A DNA stretch of 64,000 nt, from assembly GCA_001599755.1 (NCBI GenBank), contig BCHX01000008.1, positions 2,976,001 through 3,040,000 on the forward strand, read 5' to 3'. The stretch is from Gliomastix tumulicola. Lineage: Eukaryota > Ascomycota > Sordariomycetes > Hypocreales > Bionectriaceae. The notes under the pieces are model-generated. The model saw only the letters and a program-made list of their open reading frames with translations, was not told the DNA's origin and searched no databases. Both the position numbers and the translations under genes were made by a program. Shown in pieces: positions 1 to 12,868 of the stretch (position 1 is the stretch's first letter; every line of letters begins with the position of its first letter).

Positions 1-734
1 GGTATATATGCATAAGTTCGAATCCCTCCCTCTCTTTTTCCGACTGAGGCTATTCACGTCACTACATATGTCTGTATCTCTTTCACACGCACACCCCCCC
101 TTCCCCTCTCTCCCTCCCTGGCATCTCTGTTCCTTGCTTGGGATGCGTTCATTCATCTTGGAAGCGGGGGCCAAGCCCACACCTTTTTGATCCTTCTGAT
201 GCTATTGCCCGCCTTATCAAGGGGGCCTTTTTTTAGAGTGGTCACTATTTTTTCCCTTTCTCCTCCTTCTGAGGTGCCTCTTTTTTTGGTGACGCTCCGC
301 GGCTATCTTGGTTTGCGGTGAAATTTAGGTGAACGGCGGGCCGGGTACGTCATATCACACATTAGATCGAGGTCTGACGTCCTGGCTGCATGTGCATTCT
401 CGTATTTGGACGAGGGCGACGTCAATTTTTAGAGAGAAAAAAAACAGAACATAGTATTTCCCAACAGGGGGACACATTCCATGAAGCAGCAGGAGATGTA
501 TGTATCTGAATATATACATATGTGGAGGATGGATGCAAATACCTACTCCAGCTAAGGAAACTAACTAGCGAGGCAAGGAGAGGAGAGGAGAGATCTCGCC
601 CGCTGAATCTTTCTCAGATCTACAGAACTAGGCACAAGGCACCGCTGGCTGATCTCCGGATCGTCAGTCGTTTTAAGTTTTGCATTTTATCCGTACCGAA
701 AACCAGTTACAGCGAGACGCAACGATCTCCCGCG

Positions 735-763
735 GTGTGTGTGTGTGTGTTTGTGTGTGTGTT
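735..763. repeat. GT/TG dinucleotide microsatellite (interrupted)
   Basis: A run of GT units broken by one extra T at about 751. It lies in gene-free DNA. Confidence 0.9.
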
Positions 764-1240
764 AAAGTAGCCATCTGTTCTTCTGATGGGGAGCGGGTGA
801 AATGGGCGTTATTACTTATGCAGTATGAGGTCAGCGCCCGCGCGCGGCAGGGCCGGGTAAAATGAGTGAGTTCTGCGTTCTATATTTACCAATCGCTGTT
901 CAACATTACGCCGAAGAACGAGCTGTAGATAACCTCTCTCTCGCAAAAAAAAAAAAAAAAAAAAGTCTCCCAGATAGAGAGTACACGCGCGGAACCTAAT
1001 CCCTGGGAAGGAGGGGGAGGCTTTTCGAGATGTAGGTGACAGAGAGAGAGACACGGCTGAGGACTGAGGGCTCGCTCGTTGGCGGCTGGTGGCCTTGCCG
1101 AAAGCGTGCATCTCCGCGGTGTTTTATCCCAGAAGGATAATAATGAAGATGGGAGTCCCACTGACCCAGTCCAGTGGTCAGCACATCATAACACGTCGTT
1201 CTGTTGGTTGGCCTTTTTTTGTTATTTATCAAATGGTAGA

Positions 1241-1258
1241 GGGGGGGGGGGGGGGGGG
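1241..1258. repeat. poly-G homopolymer (18 nt)
   Basis: Eighteen consecutive G. Length in an assembly is uncertain for runs of this size. Confidence 0.9.
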
Positions 1259-1648
1259 AGGGTCATTCCGCAGGCAGGGGGGGCAGGGGGATGAATGAGG
1301 TGGGTGGGTGAAAGCACGCCCTCCCAGCTGCAGGTCAATGTATGTATGTATGCAAGTATGTCAGTCGGTGCAGGTCGGCTGCATGTCGGTGTCGTAGTAT
1401 TCCGTCTTTTCGTCCGACTCTCCGTGGTTGCCGCTTCCTGGTAAAGTCCGGAGGGGTGAGAAACGGGCGTATACCGGGAGTTAAGTCGGCGAAAGGCGTC
1501 ACGGTCCGAGGCGAGAGGGGGTGAGCAGTAGAGAAATTCCAGACTGGTCCTTTTTCCTTGCATCAGTGTCATCTGTTCTATAGAAGTTTCGATGCTATTC
1601 GACTGCTGCCTATCTTACATACCCTGGAGTTCTGGACTGTGAAAATTA

Positions 1649-1670
1649 GTGTGTGTGTGTGTGTGTGTGT
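1649..1670. repeat. GT dinucleotide microsatellite
   Basis: Eleven uninterrupted GT units in gene-free DNA. Confidence 0.9.
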
Positions 1671-3476
1671 GGCTTGCTTTGATGCCGTGGGTGCTGGCCG
1701 GCTGCTACGTAACATGCATATTGATTTGAAACACAGTAGTAGCCTCTCTCTCTCTCCCGCTTTCTCTCTCGTATATCGTTGCTCCGCTGACCTGCTATTC
1801 CCATATTGGCCCGGCTGCATGCACTTGCTACGCCATGCATGCCACACATGCAGTTGAAGCACCTCCCATACCCAAGGCAGCAGGTCCCCCAGAGCCACCC
1901 CCAGCTCCAGAGGGCGATTACGTAGACGCACTAGCCGCAATCCTTTTCGCTGTCGCATTCGCTGTCGCATGCTCGAGTGTCCTGGATTCTAAAAAAATTA
2001 AAAAAAATTAAAAAATTAACATTGGTTATCATCACTAATAGTTGGGCGGGCCATGAGAATTGTGTTCAAAAGTGTGGTTTCAATTATTCAAGCTAAACCG
2101 AGGTGCAAGTCGGTGAGAGGGGGGGAAACAAGGGGAGGTGCCCGAAGGACGGGCGCCAGGGCGTCGTCAGTGGCTGGGTAAGCACAGAAGCGAAACCCAT
2201 GCCGTCTGCTCTTCCCCCCTGTCGAGCTCCAATCCTTGGCTCTTTTTTTCTGTGACGCGCCCACCCCTCTCTCGTCTGAATTTCATCCTCATGTGACGGC
2301 TTTCCTCCACCAATTGGCCAACACCCTTTTTTCTCCCCTCTGTCCCTTGTCCAATCAATCCCGTGGCCGGGCCAATGAGAATGCACATCCCGGGGTGCTG
2401 TGTGTCGGTTGGTTGCATTCCTGGCCCGCCCGCGCCCGTGTAGATTGCTTGGAATCCAAAAAAGAACTCTCGGGTGAGGTGAGGGTCGCTTTCGTCTTTT
2501 TTTCTCGGGTGTGGGATTGGGCACGCTTGGCAAGTCCCGATGCACGATGACGAATGTCCTCGGTCTTTTTTCCAAGCCGCCCGTCCTGACGCCAAATCCC
2601 CGCACCCAAGAAAAGACGAGCCGAATCTGGGCGGCACCCGTTGCGTTGCAACAACTGATGATGCCAGAATGAAGATGGAAAAATAAAATAAAAAAATAAA
2701 GAAAAGATGGTAAAAAGAAATGACACCGTGATAAATGTGTCTGGTAAGGGTGGGTTTATTTCCTTTGGGCAAAATTGACATAATGAAAAAATAATGTCAC
2801 CCAATGTGTGTGGTGGAAGGAGTCCAGGCGTTCGCCGAAGCGCCGCGGGGTTCGTCTTTTGCACTGCCACCCGCATCCCGAGAAGGTCCCCCCTCAAGTA
2901 AGCCGGGGATAAGAGAAAAAGGGACGACGACAGGACTGACGTGGTCGTGGTGGTGTTTGTCGGGTCGGTCCTGCGTTTTTTTATGTCCCGTTTTCCCGGG
3001 GAGCCACGAAAGGGGACATGATTGTCGCCTTTTGTGTTTCGGGCGCTGCCGACGGACGGGGCGGTTTGCATGTCGCAGCAGACTGCGACTGTAGACCGGG
3101 GCCGGTGGCTGCTGTGCCTTGCGCTGTCGTGGCCGGCGTAAAAGTCGGGGGAGTCGCTTCTAGCACACCTGCTGTGTGCCCGCGCCCGTAGAAACCTCCG
3201 TTGCCTTTGCCGAGCACCAAGGAGGTTTACTCAAGGCATCGTCGTCACTCTTGGTGGGAGCGAGAGATATGGGGGAGTGTAAAAGAGTAGGAAGGAGGGG
3301 GGAGGGGTATCAATCTATCCAGAAAGTAAACCAAGCCAAATGCTTTGCTTCGCTGAAAAGAGACAGGGTTCTCGTCGTCAATTGTCGTCGTCGTCGGATC
3401 GTGTTGTGTTCTGCCCAGTGCCAGCTGGGACTTTTCTTCTTCTGACGGAAGAAAGGGCTCTTCCTGGCCGCTTCAT

Positions 3477-3725
3477 CTACTTGTAGCCGACCATCTTGGC
3501 GCACCGGTCGCAGTAGTACAGGTTGTGCGCGATGCGGACCATGCCCATGGAGCTCGCGTCGTCGGTCGACGTGGCCTCGACGGCGCGGGCGCAGCGCATG
3601 CAGCGCAGGATCTCGACGGAGGCGACGGGGCGCTGGGCGGCGTCCATGCTGATGCGGTAGCCCGAGGACGAGACGGAGGATGCGGAGAGGCCTGAGTCGG
3701 AGGAGGAGGATCTTGACGCCATCAT
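3477..3725 (-). CDS. small CxxC/CxxC zinc-ribbon-like hypothetical protein
   Basis: A single-exon 82-residue protein. The first 30 residues are Ser-rich and probably disordered. The C-terminal half holds two Cys pairs, Cys42-x2-Cys45 and Cys72-x2-Cys75, separated by 26 residues, which could bind one zinc ion. The second pair sits in the aromatic stretch LYYCDRC. A TATA-like sequence (3788-3797) lies about 65 nt before the start, and the ATG is doubled (3725 and 3722). The cysteine pattern, good codon composition and promoter argue that it is real although it is isolated by more than 9 kb of non-coding DNA on its right. I do not recognise a named family. It could be a small regulatory or RNA/protein-binding zinc protein, but no function is claimed. 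Confidence 0.72.
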   Translation of the reverse strand: MMASRSSSSDSGLSASSVSSSGYRISMDAAQRPVASVEILRCMRCARAVEATSTDDASSMGMVRIAHNLYYCDRCAKMVGYK

Positions 3726-3787
3726 ATCGGTAGAGGCAGAGAACGAGTAGAAACCCAGGTTTGTGGGAGAAGGGGGGGGGCAGGATG

Positions 3788-3797
3788 GTTTATATGG
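3788..3797 (-). promoter_or_regulatory. TATA-like box of the small zinc protein gene
   Basis: On the minus strand the sequence reads CCATATAAAC, about 65 nt upstream of the ATG at 3725. That is a normal core-promoter distance for a short fungal leader. Confidence 0.5.
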
Positions 3798-3992
3798 CCC
3801 CGGGGGGGTTTGAGGGAGTAGGACCCTGACGACCGCTTTGGGAAGGGTGATTGATGATTGATCAGCGTCTGTTCCGAGCCAGGGGAGGAGGCCGTCGTGT
3901 AGGCTCGTTTCAAAGTCCTGGGAGATGAGCGCAAAGTGGGTAAGGCGAGTAAGTTCGTCTTGTGTGTTGTTGATAGGTAGTTCGAGTTGTAG

Positions 3993-3993
<1 letters not shown>

Positions 3994-4030
<37 letters not shown>
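3994..4030. repeat. GT dinucleotide microsatellite (longest in window)
   Basis: About 18 perfect GT units, lying upstream of the small zinc-protein gene on its promoter side. Confidence 0.92.
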
Positions 4031-4031
<1 letters not shown>

Positions 4032-7000
4032 CTGTCTGTAGAAGAAAGAGCTTCGAGTTGATCAAAGAAGAAGAAGGGGGGGAGAGCTGGCCTTTTTGTT
4101 CAAAGGAGGAAGGGTGCCGAGTAAAAATAAAAGTAAGAGGGAGAGAAAAAGGGTCTGCCTTCTTTCTTTTGAAGCGAAGACCAAGGCCTGGGACGCCGGT
4201 GCTCCACGCGTCAAATCCATGATCAACGATGACTGCTCGATGGGGTGCGCCAGGGAAGTTGCAAGGATCGGCTGATGGAGGTGTGCGAGCTAGGCAAAAG
4301 GGAACCAGGGGGGGTGTCACTAGAGAGAGGAGCCCCCCCCCCCTTTGGAATGGAGAGACAAGGTGTATGTATGTATCTTATGCAATAAAGCAGAAAGCTC
4401 GCTCCGTCACAAGGCGACCGTTTGCTGCATAACGCTGGCTCGGGGGAGGAGGAGAGGGGAGTGGGAACGTAAGGTTGCAGTCCGTCATGCACGCACATAC
4501 GGCTCAATCAAGGCGATCCGGAGCCGTCGCCCGGCAGAATATCAAGGCAGGGAGAGGCCAGTTTCGGATTGATAGAAGGTGTTTGGATTATACGCTCGGC
4601 TTCGCAACTGGCTGGCAGCGAGAGCGAGGGCAGAACAAGGGGGGGAAATGGCGTGGTTTGGCTGGCACGGGGTCTGCTCGATACAGTTTCTTAGTCAACG
4701 CTGGGCGGGAAAAAAAAAGATACATGCACAGCCAGCAGTAATGCACAAATGGAGAATTCTGGCATTTTTGCGATTCTGGACCATCACCGAGCTTGGCCGT
4801 CAAAGGGGAATATCATATCCAATCCCGGAGAGGCCAGGGATGGTCAGAGTCGCATCGATGTTGGTCCCTGTTGTCTAGAATTCGCACATCAATCACACCG
4901 ACCGAGTCCTAGACTTCTTCTGCCTGCCTGCCTGCCTGCAATGCAAGGCAAAACGAGACAGGCCCAAGCCCAGCCCCGTCGATCCCAGCCCAAGCCCAAG
5001 CCAGCATCCTAGTCCTAGCGCGTGTTGCAGCACAGCACAGACAAAGTCGCTCTCGCTCTCGCACGCCTTCTCGCGTTCCGTCCTTGATTTGTATTTTGCG
5101 AGAAACTAACTATTAGCTTTACGCTCCGTTTCAACGATATCTAAGGTTTCGACGAAGCAAGTTCTCCATTCCCTTTTTCTATCTCCACCCCTCGAGCCTG
5201 ATGTCTTAGCGTAGATGCACGACAATTAAAAATGCAAAATAAGAGTGAAGCATGTGCAGAAGTGGCATTAGGTAAGGTTAGCCGGATGTGATTCCCCCTC
5301 TCTCTCTCCACACGAGGTCTAGAGCTCATCGACCACCCAGCACGCAAACACACAGGGCAAGCCGTGTGAGTCAGTCAAGTCAGTTGGTGCCCTTTTTTTT
5401 TCCCTCTCTCTTTCTCTTTCTTCTACGCCTGTTGCAAACGCCGCTCCGTTCAAAGGGACCACCCCCTCCCGGCTGTTTCGGACGGCGGGCGGACCTTGGG
5501 CGCGTTTGAATCTCCGAAGACTCCTTCCATCGGGGAATCATTGGGAAAAGAGAGACAAAGAAAGAGTATTATGCGTTGTTGGCAGCAATGCGGTGTCACT
5601 GTTGCACCGCGTGCGGCGAGAGTGTTGGTCTCGAATGACCGAGGCGAAAACCAACATTAACGGGAGGGCAACGTACGAATGGAGCCATGGGAGGGATATG
5701 TGCGTTGTCCATGAGGCAGGACGAAAGAGAGAATGAGGCTTGTTTCGTGCGCTGCGTACGCGGCAAGCAAATAACGAAGCCCGGTTTCGGGGTCCTGAGC
5801 CATCCCGGGCGTGTCTCGGCAAGGCTTTGCTTACGACTGGCACTGACACTGGCATGGAAGCATCTAAGAATAATCGTTCGTGCACGCCTCCCCGTCCGAC
5901 CAGGGTCCTTCTTAGTCTCGTTGGGCACTGGGCTTCTTGGTCTGAGGTGTCTCTGATGAATCGTCCTCAACCAGTCAACATGGTCTCAGGCTCAAGAAAA
6001 AAAAAAAAAAAGCAAGAGGCAGCACTCCGAGAAAGCGCCCTGAGACAAGTCAGTCAAGTCCAAGACAGCCAGCCCAGCCCATGCACACCACCCGGCAATT
6101 GGGCCGAATGACAAAGCGAGCAGAGACATCCATCGCACGATGCTGGGCTTTGTAAGACGTCGGCCGCGTGTGACTGGGCTTGTCCTTCCCCTCCCCTCCA
6201 TCCGTCGCTTTTCTTCGTGCTGACTGTGCTGCATGCTGCACATGAAGGCTGAGCCCCCATGCCGTGTGTCTCTACCGTAATTGCGCATGTACGTGCATGC
6301 AGTACCTTACGAGTACACGCTTCACGATTGACCCTGGACAGCTAGCCCCGGGGGGCGGTGAAGGTTTTCGGGAGATTTGCCCTGGTTAATTAAAATCGCA
6401 AATCACTTGACCGATTACGACCCTGGCACCCTCTTTCGGACAGGGGAAAGCGAATGAGTGCAGTGCAGAGAGACGTGGTTGGACCAGCGAAGAGGCAGCC
6501 AGAAAGCCACACACGGCTGGCTGGCTCGCCCTGTCCTCGTCCCTCCCCTTGCAGCTGTGTTTGAGTGTCTACCTGCCAATCAGCACGGGCTCCATTCGAT
6601 CCCTAATGCACAGCTGCCGTGTCGGGGCGACCACATCCTGCCTTCCAGGCGCACGCTAGAAAACCAAAGACGGGCATCCCTATCCATCCATCCATCCAAT
6701 TCCCCCCCTTTGGATCGCCGCATCAAGCCCAACCGCGCGGCCCAGTTTCTCGAAAGGTCGACCGATCATCGGCGAGCGTTTGGTTGGCGGACAGCAGAGC
6801 AACAAGCAAAGCAAACAAAAGGTAACAGAAAGGGTATCGCCACCGTGACCTGTTTTGCTGGCCGAGGGAGCGAGCTCCATCTGGACCAGGCCACTGGAAT
6901 CCAGGCACCAAAAAGTCCTTGTCAGAAAGAAGGGGCGCGGCCTGACAGGCTGGCCCTTTTTTGCGCACAGCTTGGGCCAGGCTGCGACTTTGAAATGTTA

Positions 7001-8302
7001 GCCTTAGGCGTACGACGGGGTGGGTGAAAAAAGCAGAGCACTCGTGCCTCGGTGCCTAAAATGCTCACTCCAGGAGGGGGGGGGGGGGTCTGCGCAAGAC
7101 AGCACTGGACTCCCTCAGTAGATGCATACTTGGGTACGACACGCCAACTTTTCTACTTTCTGACATGGAATGCGCAGTCAGATCAGGCCAGAATTGTCCC
7201 GCTGAAACGAGTCCAAGCCTTGCTATCTGATACTGAGCCACCCGCGCGGATGACGAGTACAGAACCGTCTCCAGTCGGAGGATGCCCATTTCAACGCGAT
7301 TCCGTGTCCCAACTCCTTCCTGCTTCTGTTAATTATGTATGTGTTATGGTTCATGCACGGGCGGACATAGGTAGTTCAAAACGGGAGTTTTGCATAAAAC
7401 GGAGAACAAGCACCGCACCACGTATCATCCCAGTGTTTCATTCAATCTTGTTTCGTTTCGTCGTTTCGTCCGTTATGGACGGGTCTTTCCCCGAAACGGT
7501 TTGGCGAGGGGAGTACTAATTCTGTGATGGCCCTGCGAATTTCCGATCCTCGGTCGCTGTTCTGCTGCCTTCTGGTGTGACTGGGTACTGGGTCTACAGT
7601 GGACATGCCCTCTGGAATGGTGTGCGGCGGCGGCGGCGGCGGCGGCAGCACTTCCCTCTCCAGCACACACACACACCCCTAAAGCTCCGTTACAACGATA
7701 ATCACAGTGATTACAGCGCCCTGAACTGTGAAAGTTCGAGTCCCTTTCAGAAGGGGGGGGGAGGCGAAACAAGCTTCCCATCTGACCTGAATTACAGTAC
7801 AGAGGATCGTTTTTGGCCACTGAACCCCTGGGGAGAGAGTCAGCTGTGCAGCCCTAAAGTGCGGGAGAGGCGATCGCCAGAGGCCATTTCCCCTCGCCAT
7901 CTGCCCCCTTTCCATTGCTTCTTTGAGCCGGATTGTGTTTTCGATGTGATGATGCGCCAGGTCGATGCGCCGCATGTGTGGTTCGCCACCTCCAGCTTCC
8001 CGTCTCGCCATCTTGGGGGGCGTCCCTTGAGTGAAGGAGGAGGCGCCCGGGGGGGCAGCATCGAGCCCAATCGACGAGGCTGATCATTTCCTTTCGTAGC
8101 TCGAGCACCTCCAGTAATCGAGTGTGAATCGAGTGTGAATCGACCGTCGCTCATCCCGTACAGAGGATCATTTCGCCAGCGAAGCGGCACGTGTACGCAC
8201 TCATACAAATACAAGGACTGGGGGGCGCGCCGCAACCTGCTAGGGCGATCAAGAGATTGCCATGGGCATCGAGAGGGCGGGCGAGACGGCCCTTTTGAAG
8301 GA

Positions 8303-8320
8303 GTGTGTGTGTGTGTGTGT
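8303..8320. repeat. GT dinucleotide microsatellite
   Basis: Nine GT units. An 11-nt direct duplication (ATCGAGTGTGA twice) lies just to the left, near 8118-8140. Confidence 0.85.
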
Positions 8321-10509
8321 ATGCTTGTATGTGCCCGCCGAGCATCTCGATGGGTGCTTTTCCGCATCAGATGGACGTAGATTACATCAGATCTCACATC
8401 CAAAGCGCCTCTATATCTGCGACACGAGGCACAGAGGCCAATCGCGGAATCGAAAACCTCATCTCTGGTAGTTTATTCCCCCCCGGGGCTTATACCCGCC
8501 ATTGTTCGGAGAGACGCTTCCTGTTCCCATCCCATCCGCGTTCGAGCGCGTGCAGCCAAGCCAGATAGACATGCGCCCGTGATCGTGATATCTGGTCCGC
8601 ATCGCCACTGTAAAAACCCATGGGCAGGATTGGCGTGCGCGATCGATGGGACTGCCCGCACCGAAAGAACCTGGAGCCTGCTGGCCATTGGCTGGCCTTA
8701 CGCTCCGGCGTTGAAGCTTGTGTACTCGTAGCTTGTGTAAGGAAGCTTTAAGGGGAGAGGCTACAGGGCTAGCTCCGAACTTGCACGATCAAGTTCGAAG
8801 ACTGCATCTGCCATGATCGTGACTTCTTTTGACAGCCCACGTTTTTCCGCCCATCGAGATGGTGCTTGCCTTGGGTCAATACCTTGGGTCCCCCCCCCCC
8901 TTTTTCGGCAGATCAGCCCGACAACGGAGGCGCGCCGCCAGTCTTGCCAGAATGAACGAACTGCTTTTGCTGCTCTGGGGCGACGGCGGGCTTTCCTTTC
9001 TGCACCGGCGCGTGATCTGCGCCACTGGTTTCCCAGCTCAGGCGTAGTGCGAGGCCCCCGGGCGAGGTTCTGCGGCGGTCTGGACCCCTAGAGAACAGGT
9101 GCTACTAAGCCTGTACCGGGGCGCGCGCGTGGGCTCTCAAAGCCCTGAACCAACAGCCGCCGCCGCCCGGCGCAAGCTTTCACTACTTTTGCTGCTGCTT
9201 CTCTTCTTGCTGCATGGAGAGCTCGGAGTTGATGCCCTGGTCCGGCTGGCAAGATTATAATCGCCTCTTGTTATCGGCTTTCACGTTTCCAACCACGCGC
9301 CCGCCCGCAGGCCGCAGGGGCGTGTGTGCGGGTTTCTGATCACAGGATGCATGCGGACGGGCCTTATTAGCTAGGCCAAGCACACAGTTTACCCAATATT
9401 GCACAGTTAGCGGCAGACAGAGTTCTCTATTTCTCCCAAGAATGATCGAGATGCCTCCGGAGTGAAACTCCAGGGAAACCAGATTATTCAGATGAAAAGA
9501 AGGAGGAAAAAAATGCTACGTTACATCTACGGAGTTAGTCGTATACTGTAGCTCTAGCAATATTGGGCACTTGACAAGCCAATAGTGCTGTATCTTCCTC
9601 ATGCGGCCCGCGGGCGCGCGCGACAATGATTACCAGTCTACTAGCTACTTAGTTATTTCTGCTAGAATGGGGAATTCCAGAAATTCCCATCTGGAGACTC
9701 CTGTTTCCCCCTTGACTCGCCGATCCGGGTCTTATTCCCCCCCCTTTTTTAGACCACTGCCAGGTCTAGACCGTCCAGACCGAACCTTGATGAGCGGCCA
9801 GGGGGAAAGCCTCGAACTGAGCACCAATCTGGAACGAACCGCGAAATTTTGGCCCAGTGATTGACAGGTGTCAGTGCTGAATGGCTTCGAGAAAGGTTCA
9901 GGGAACAAAGCTCGATAGTTGCCTCGAGATGCCCCGTGCTTTCCCGCCCTCCAATCCAATAGTTGGGCTGATTCTTCTCTGCTGATTGTCTGGAATCGCC
10001 GCGCGGTTCATCTTTCTTCGCCTACTTGCATACTAGTAGTCTGGATCTAGCAGGTCACGCCGTCTGTTTCACGGCCAACAAAATCTCACGGGCAGGACCC
10101 TGGATGCAGGGCAGTCGTACTGTATGTGAGGCTTGATTTGTCCCCCTCCCCCCGTCATCCGACCGAGTGCGGCTTGGGCGGTTTATCTCATCTCATCTCA
10201 TCTTCGTCAAAAGTGCCTCCATTTTTTGACGAGACGACCGTCGTTGCAAAGCCGGTGTGTCCCTTCACCCTCCCTCATCTCCCTTGGACAAAAACTGTCC
10301 GTCGGACAGAGTGTGCTTCCGGACATCTCGGCGGCATGAATCTATTGTCCGATGGCGCCGCGGTCTATTCTTGGTGCCCGTGTATCGATTCACGACAGCA
10401 GATCCCCCCGTGCATATACGCTTCTCCCAAAGCATACTCGCGCGGCCCAGCGTTACCAGAAAAATCATGCTGGCCGCTGCTGCCATTTGCATTTTCTCGA
10501 CGCAGGCAG

Positions 10510-10514
<5 letters not shown>

Positions 10515-10541
<27 letters not shown>
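10515..10541. repeat. CT dinucleotide microsatellite
   Basis: Thirteen CT units, followed 20 nt later by a GGGA tetranucleotide array at about 10560-10581. Confidence 0.9.
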
Positions 10542-10705
10542 ACGATAATACCAAAATCCAGGGAGGGAGGGAGGGAGGGAGGGTGTCTGGATGAGAGAAA
10601 GACTATTTTCATCTGGCCCCTGCTCTATTTCGCCGAGTATTGGCAGAGTGACAGCCACAGGCAGTGCGACGTTCTAGACCGTTATCCCTCAATCTCACCA
10701 CCGAC

Positions 10706-10731
10706 CACACACACACACACACACACACACC
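10706..10731. repeat. CA dinucleotide microsatellite
   Basis: About 13 CA units. It is the one clear tract in the left arm with CA, not GT, on the plus strand. Confidence 0.9.
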
Positions 10732-11164
10732 TACCTGTTACCTGTAACCTTGGACCGGCCGTAACTTCGTATGCCGAGGGACAAGAATGAGACAGAAGGG
10801 CACACCCGGAGTGTCCCCTCCATCAGATAAGGTCTTCGGTGGCTTGCCTGCCTGCCTGGTCTAGCAGTAGGTAGCTGCGCGTCGTACATGTCGTATACCG
10901 CTCATCACCTGATGGAAAATTTGTGGCGTCGACGGGGAAGTGCGCTGGGCTTGGGTAAGCTTTCAACGGGTGAGGGTCGAGACCGATGTGTGGCATGGCC
11001 GCCTTCTCGTAGCCCGCTGGCTGGTGCGTGCCCTTGTCAGCCAGCCTGTGGTAGATAGTTCCGGATCGAGTGTCGTCCGGAGCGGTGAAAGGCTTAGTCC
11101 GGCCGAGGGACAGAGAGAGACGGTGAAGCCTAAGTTTGAGTCATCTGCTTGGCTTTCATTCCTA

Positions 11165-11186
11165 GTGTGTGTGTGTGTGTGTGTGT
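11165..11186. repeat. GT dinucleotide microsatellite
   Basis: Eleven GT units in gene-free DNA. Confidence 0.9.
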
Positions 11187-11287
11187 AGGGCGTCCCTCCC
11201 GTTCCGGCCGATTGTGGTGGTTGATACTCGGAGGGGGGGGGGGGAGATTAGCCGCTGGGCCGCCCCGAGTCAAAGTGGGAGGGAGGG

Positions 11288-11288
11288 N
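11288..11288. other. ambiguous base (N)
   Basis: A single unresolved base inside a G-rich stretch (gggagggngg). It marks a sequencing or assembly ambiguity and lies outside any gene. Confidence 0.99.
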
Positions 11289-12781
11289 GGTTGCGTCGGC
11301 CGACTTAGTGGTTGGGTGAAAGTGACACCTTTCGTCCAGTCAGAGACATGTGCTCATCCTCGTGTGTTCACCGCTGAAAGCAAGCTCTGTGTTTCAATAC
11401 AGGTGTAAGCTTCAGGAACCAAACGATGCCGTTGAAGCATCCACGAGCCCCCGTCGCGAGTTTATGTCTGGTAAAAGAAATGTGAGGTATCCCGTCGGAA
11501 GCGCTTTTTTGAGGGGGGGGGATGTCTCTCGTTCATCAGGTAGAGCTGATGTGGCTTTCCTGGCTTTCGTCTCGTGCCTCCATTCCCTGGCATTGGTCAC
11601 GCGTTCAAGTACCGCCGAGACTTCTGAGATGATATCCTCTGGCGTTGTTTATTGGCCGAGAAGGCTGACACGGGGCTGGAACGCCTCGTTGAAAAGTCTC
11701 GGGCGTTGGTTGGTGTGGTTGGCGGCTTGCCTGTCCTCTGCTGGCCCAGGGATGAGGATCCAGCTGCCCTCTGGCTCAGACATGCGTGCGTCTTTGATGT
11801 CGCATTGACTCTCCCACGGGGAGGCTGCTCGTCCGAGAGCGAGTGTGCCGAAAGGATCACAAACAATGCTCGCGGTGCCGTCACTGGCCAATGGACCGGG
11901 CATATATCAGAATGTCGATATGGCTGACGCTCGTGAGTGATTCGTCAAGGCAGACGATCCCGTTTGTCACTGCAGCTAGGGCTCATGAAATGGTCATGGT
12001 GTCTGATATTGAGTGTCTTCTCCCAGCATACCGTCATCGATATGTGCTTTAGCGTGTGCCCTTTTTCGAGTGCACACGCCACGCCATATCGTACCTGCTT
12101 GGTCGTCTCGACGATATCTGGGTGGGAAAGCGTGCAATGTCCTGTCGAGAGGTCTACCAGAGTTCGAGGAGCGAGAAGGAGAAGCAGCTCGACCCGACGG
12201 GCAATGAGGGTTTGCCAGCTTGTGTTGGGTAGGAAGATGATCCGGACGATGGCGAATCTCTAGGGTAGGTGAGGCTGATTCCGTCAGCTCGAAGCCTCGG
12301 CCAAGCACCAGCTCTCCAGATGAAACAATCCCCCCCCCCCCCGGGTCATTGCCACGCGCTTGCGCCGATTCACACACGCAATGCCCACGGCATCCTCATT
12401 CTCCTCGGCAGCGTCAGAAAATCGGCGCATTACCCCAAACGACCAAACTGTCCGTGACGGAAGGTCGTGGAATACTGAATAGGGCCGAGAGAAGTCATCG
12501 TCCCTCTCGTCGGATCGACGAAAGAACCCACCAGGCAGGGATCGACGCATCGGCCAGTTACGAAGAACGGCATAGCTGCGGGGAAAATCCTGCGGGGGAA
12601 CTGCTCAATGCCGCTGTCTTTTCCTGTGCTTCTTCACCCGGATTCTGCAGTCATTGGTGGACTCTCCGCTGGGGGAGAAAGGCGGAGAGGCAGGCAAGCA
12701 TGGCAGGCAAGGTTGGGGAAAAAGGGGATGGATGTTGCATTGACGATGGGGTCATGCTGCTTGTTTCACGGATCGACAAAG

Positions 12782-12789
12782 TATATAAA
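12782..12789 (+). promoter_or_regulatory. TATA box of the GH49 gene
   Basis: A TATATAAA sequence 80 nt upstream of the GH49 start codon at 12869, at the usual distance for a fungal core promoter with a short leader. Confidence 0.65.
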
Positions 12790-12868
12790 GGGTCGTGATG
12801 GTCTGTCTTTTGTTGTTGGGAGCTGGGGCGTTGAGGATCAGCAGAGTCCAGCAGCAATACGCGTCATC

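Larger units (their letters stand above)
1..3476. other. gene-free, simple-sequence-rich intergenic DNA
   Basis: No open frame here has a recognisable domain, a plausible exon chain or coding-like composition. Pyrimidine-rich blocks, homopolymers (A20 at 945-964, G18 at 1241-1258) and two GT tracts dominate. The sequence gttcgaatcc near position 16 resembles a tRNA B box, but no T-stem pairs around it. The stretch may hold promoter or UTR sequence of a gene left of the window; that is inference. Confidence 0.6.
3726..12780. other. nine-kilobase gene-free region with many microsatellites
   Basis: Only short, overlapping, low-complexity open frames occur. The longest (6458-7027, 7840-8403, 10257-10790) have no domain, are peppered with simple repeats and cannot be linked into exon chains. 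Repeats include GT tracts at 3994, 8303 and 11165, CA at 10706, CT at 10515, GGGA units at 10560-10581, and poly-G or poly-C runs near 7078, 7758, 8890, 11232 and 11511. Candidate contents are long promoter or leader DNA and non-coding transcripts, neither provable from sequence alone. Confidence 0.6.

Noticed and set aside
8..40. tRNA-like B box (gttcgaatcc) at the left edge
   Set aside because: The flanking bases do not pair as a T-stem and no acceptor or anticodon arm can be formed inside the window.
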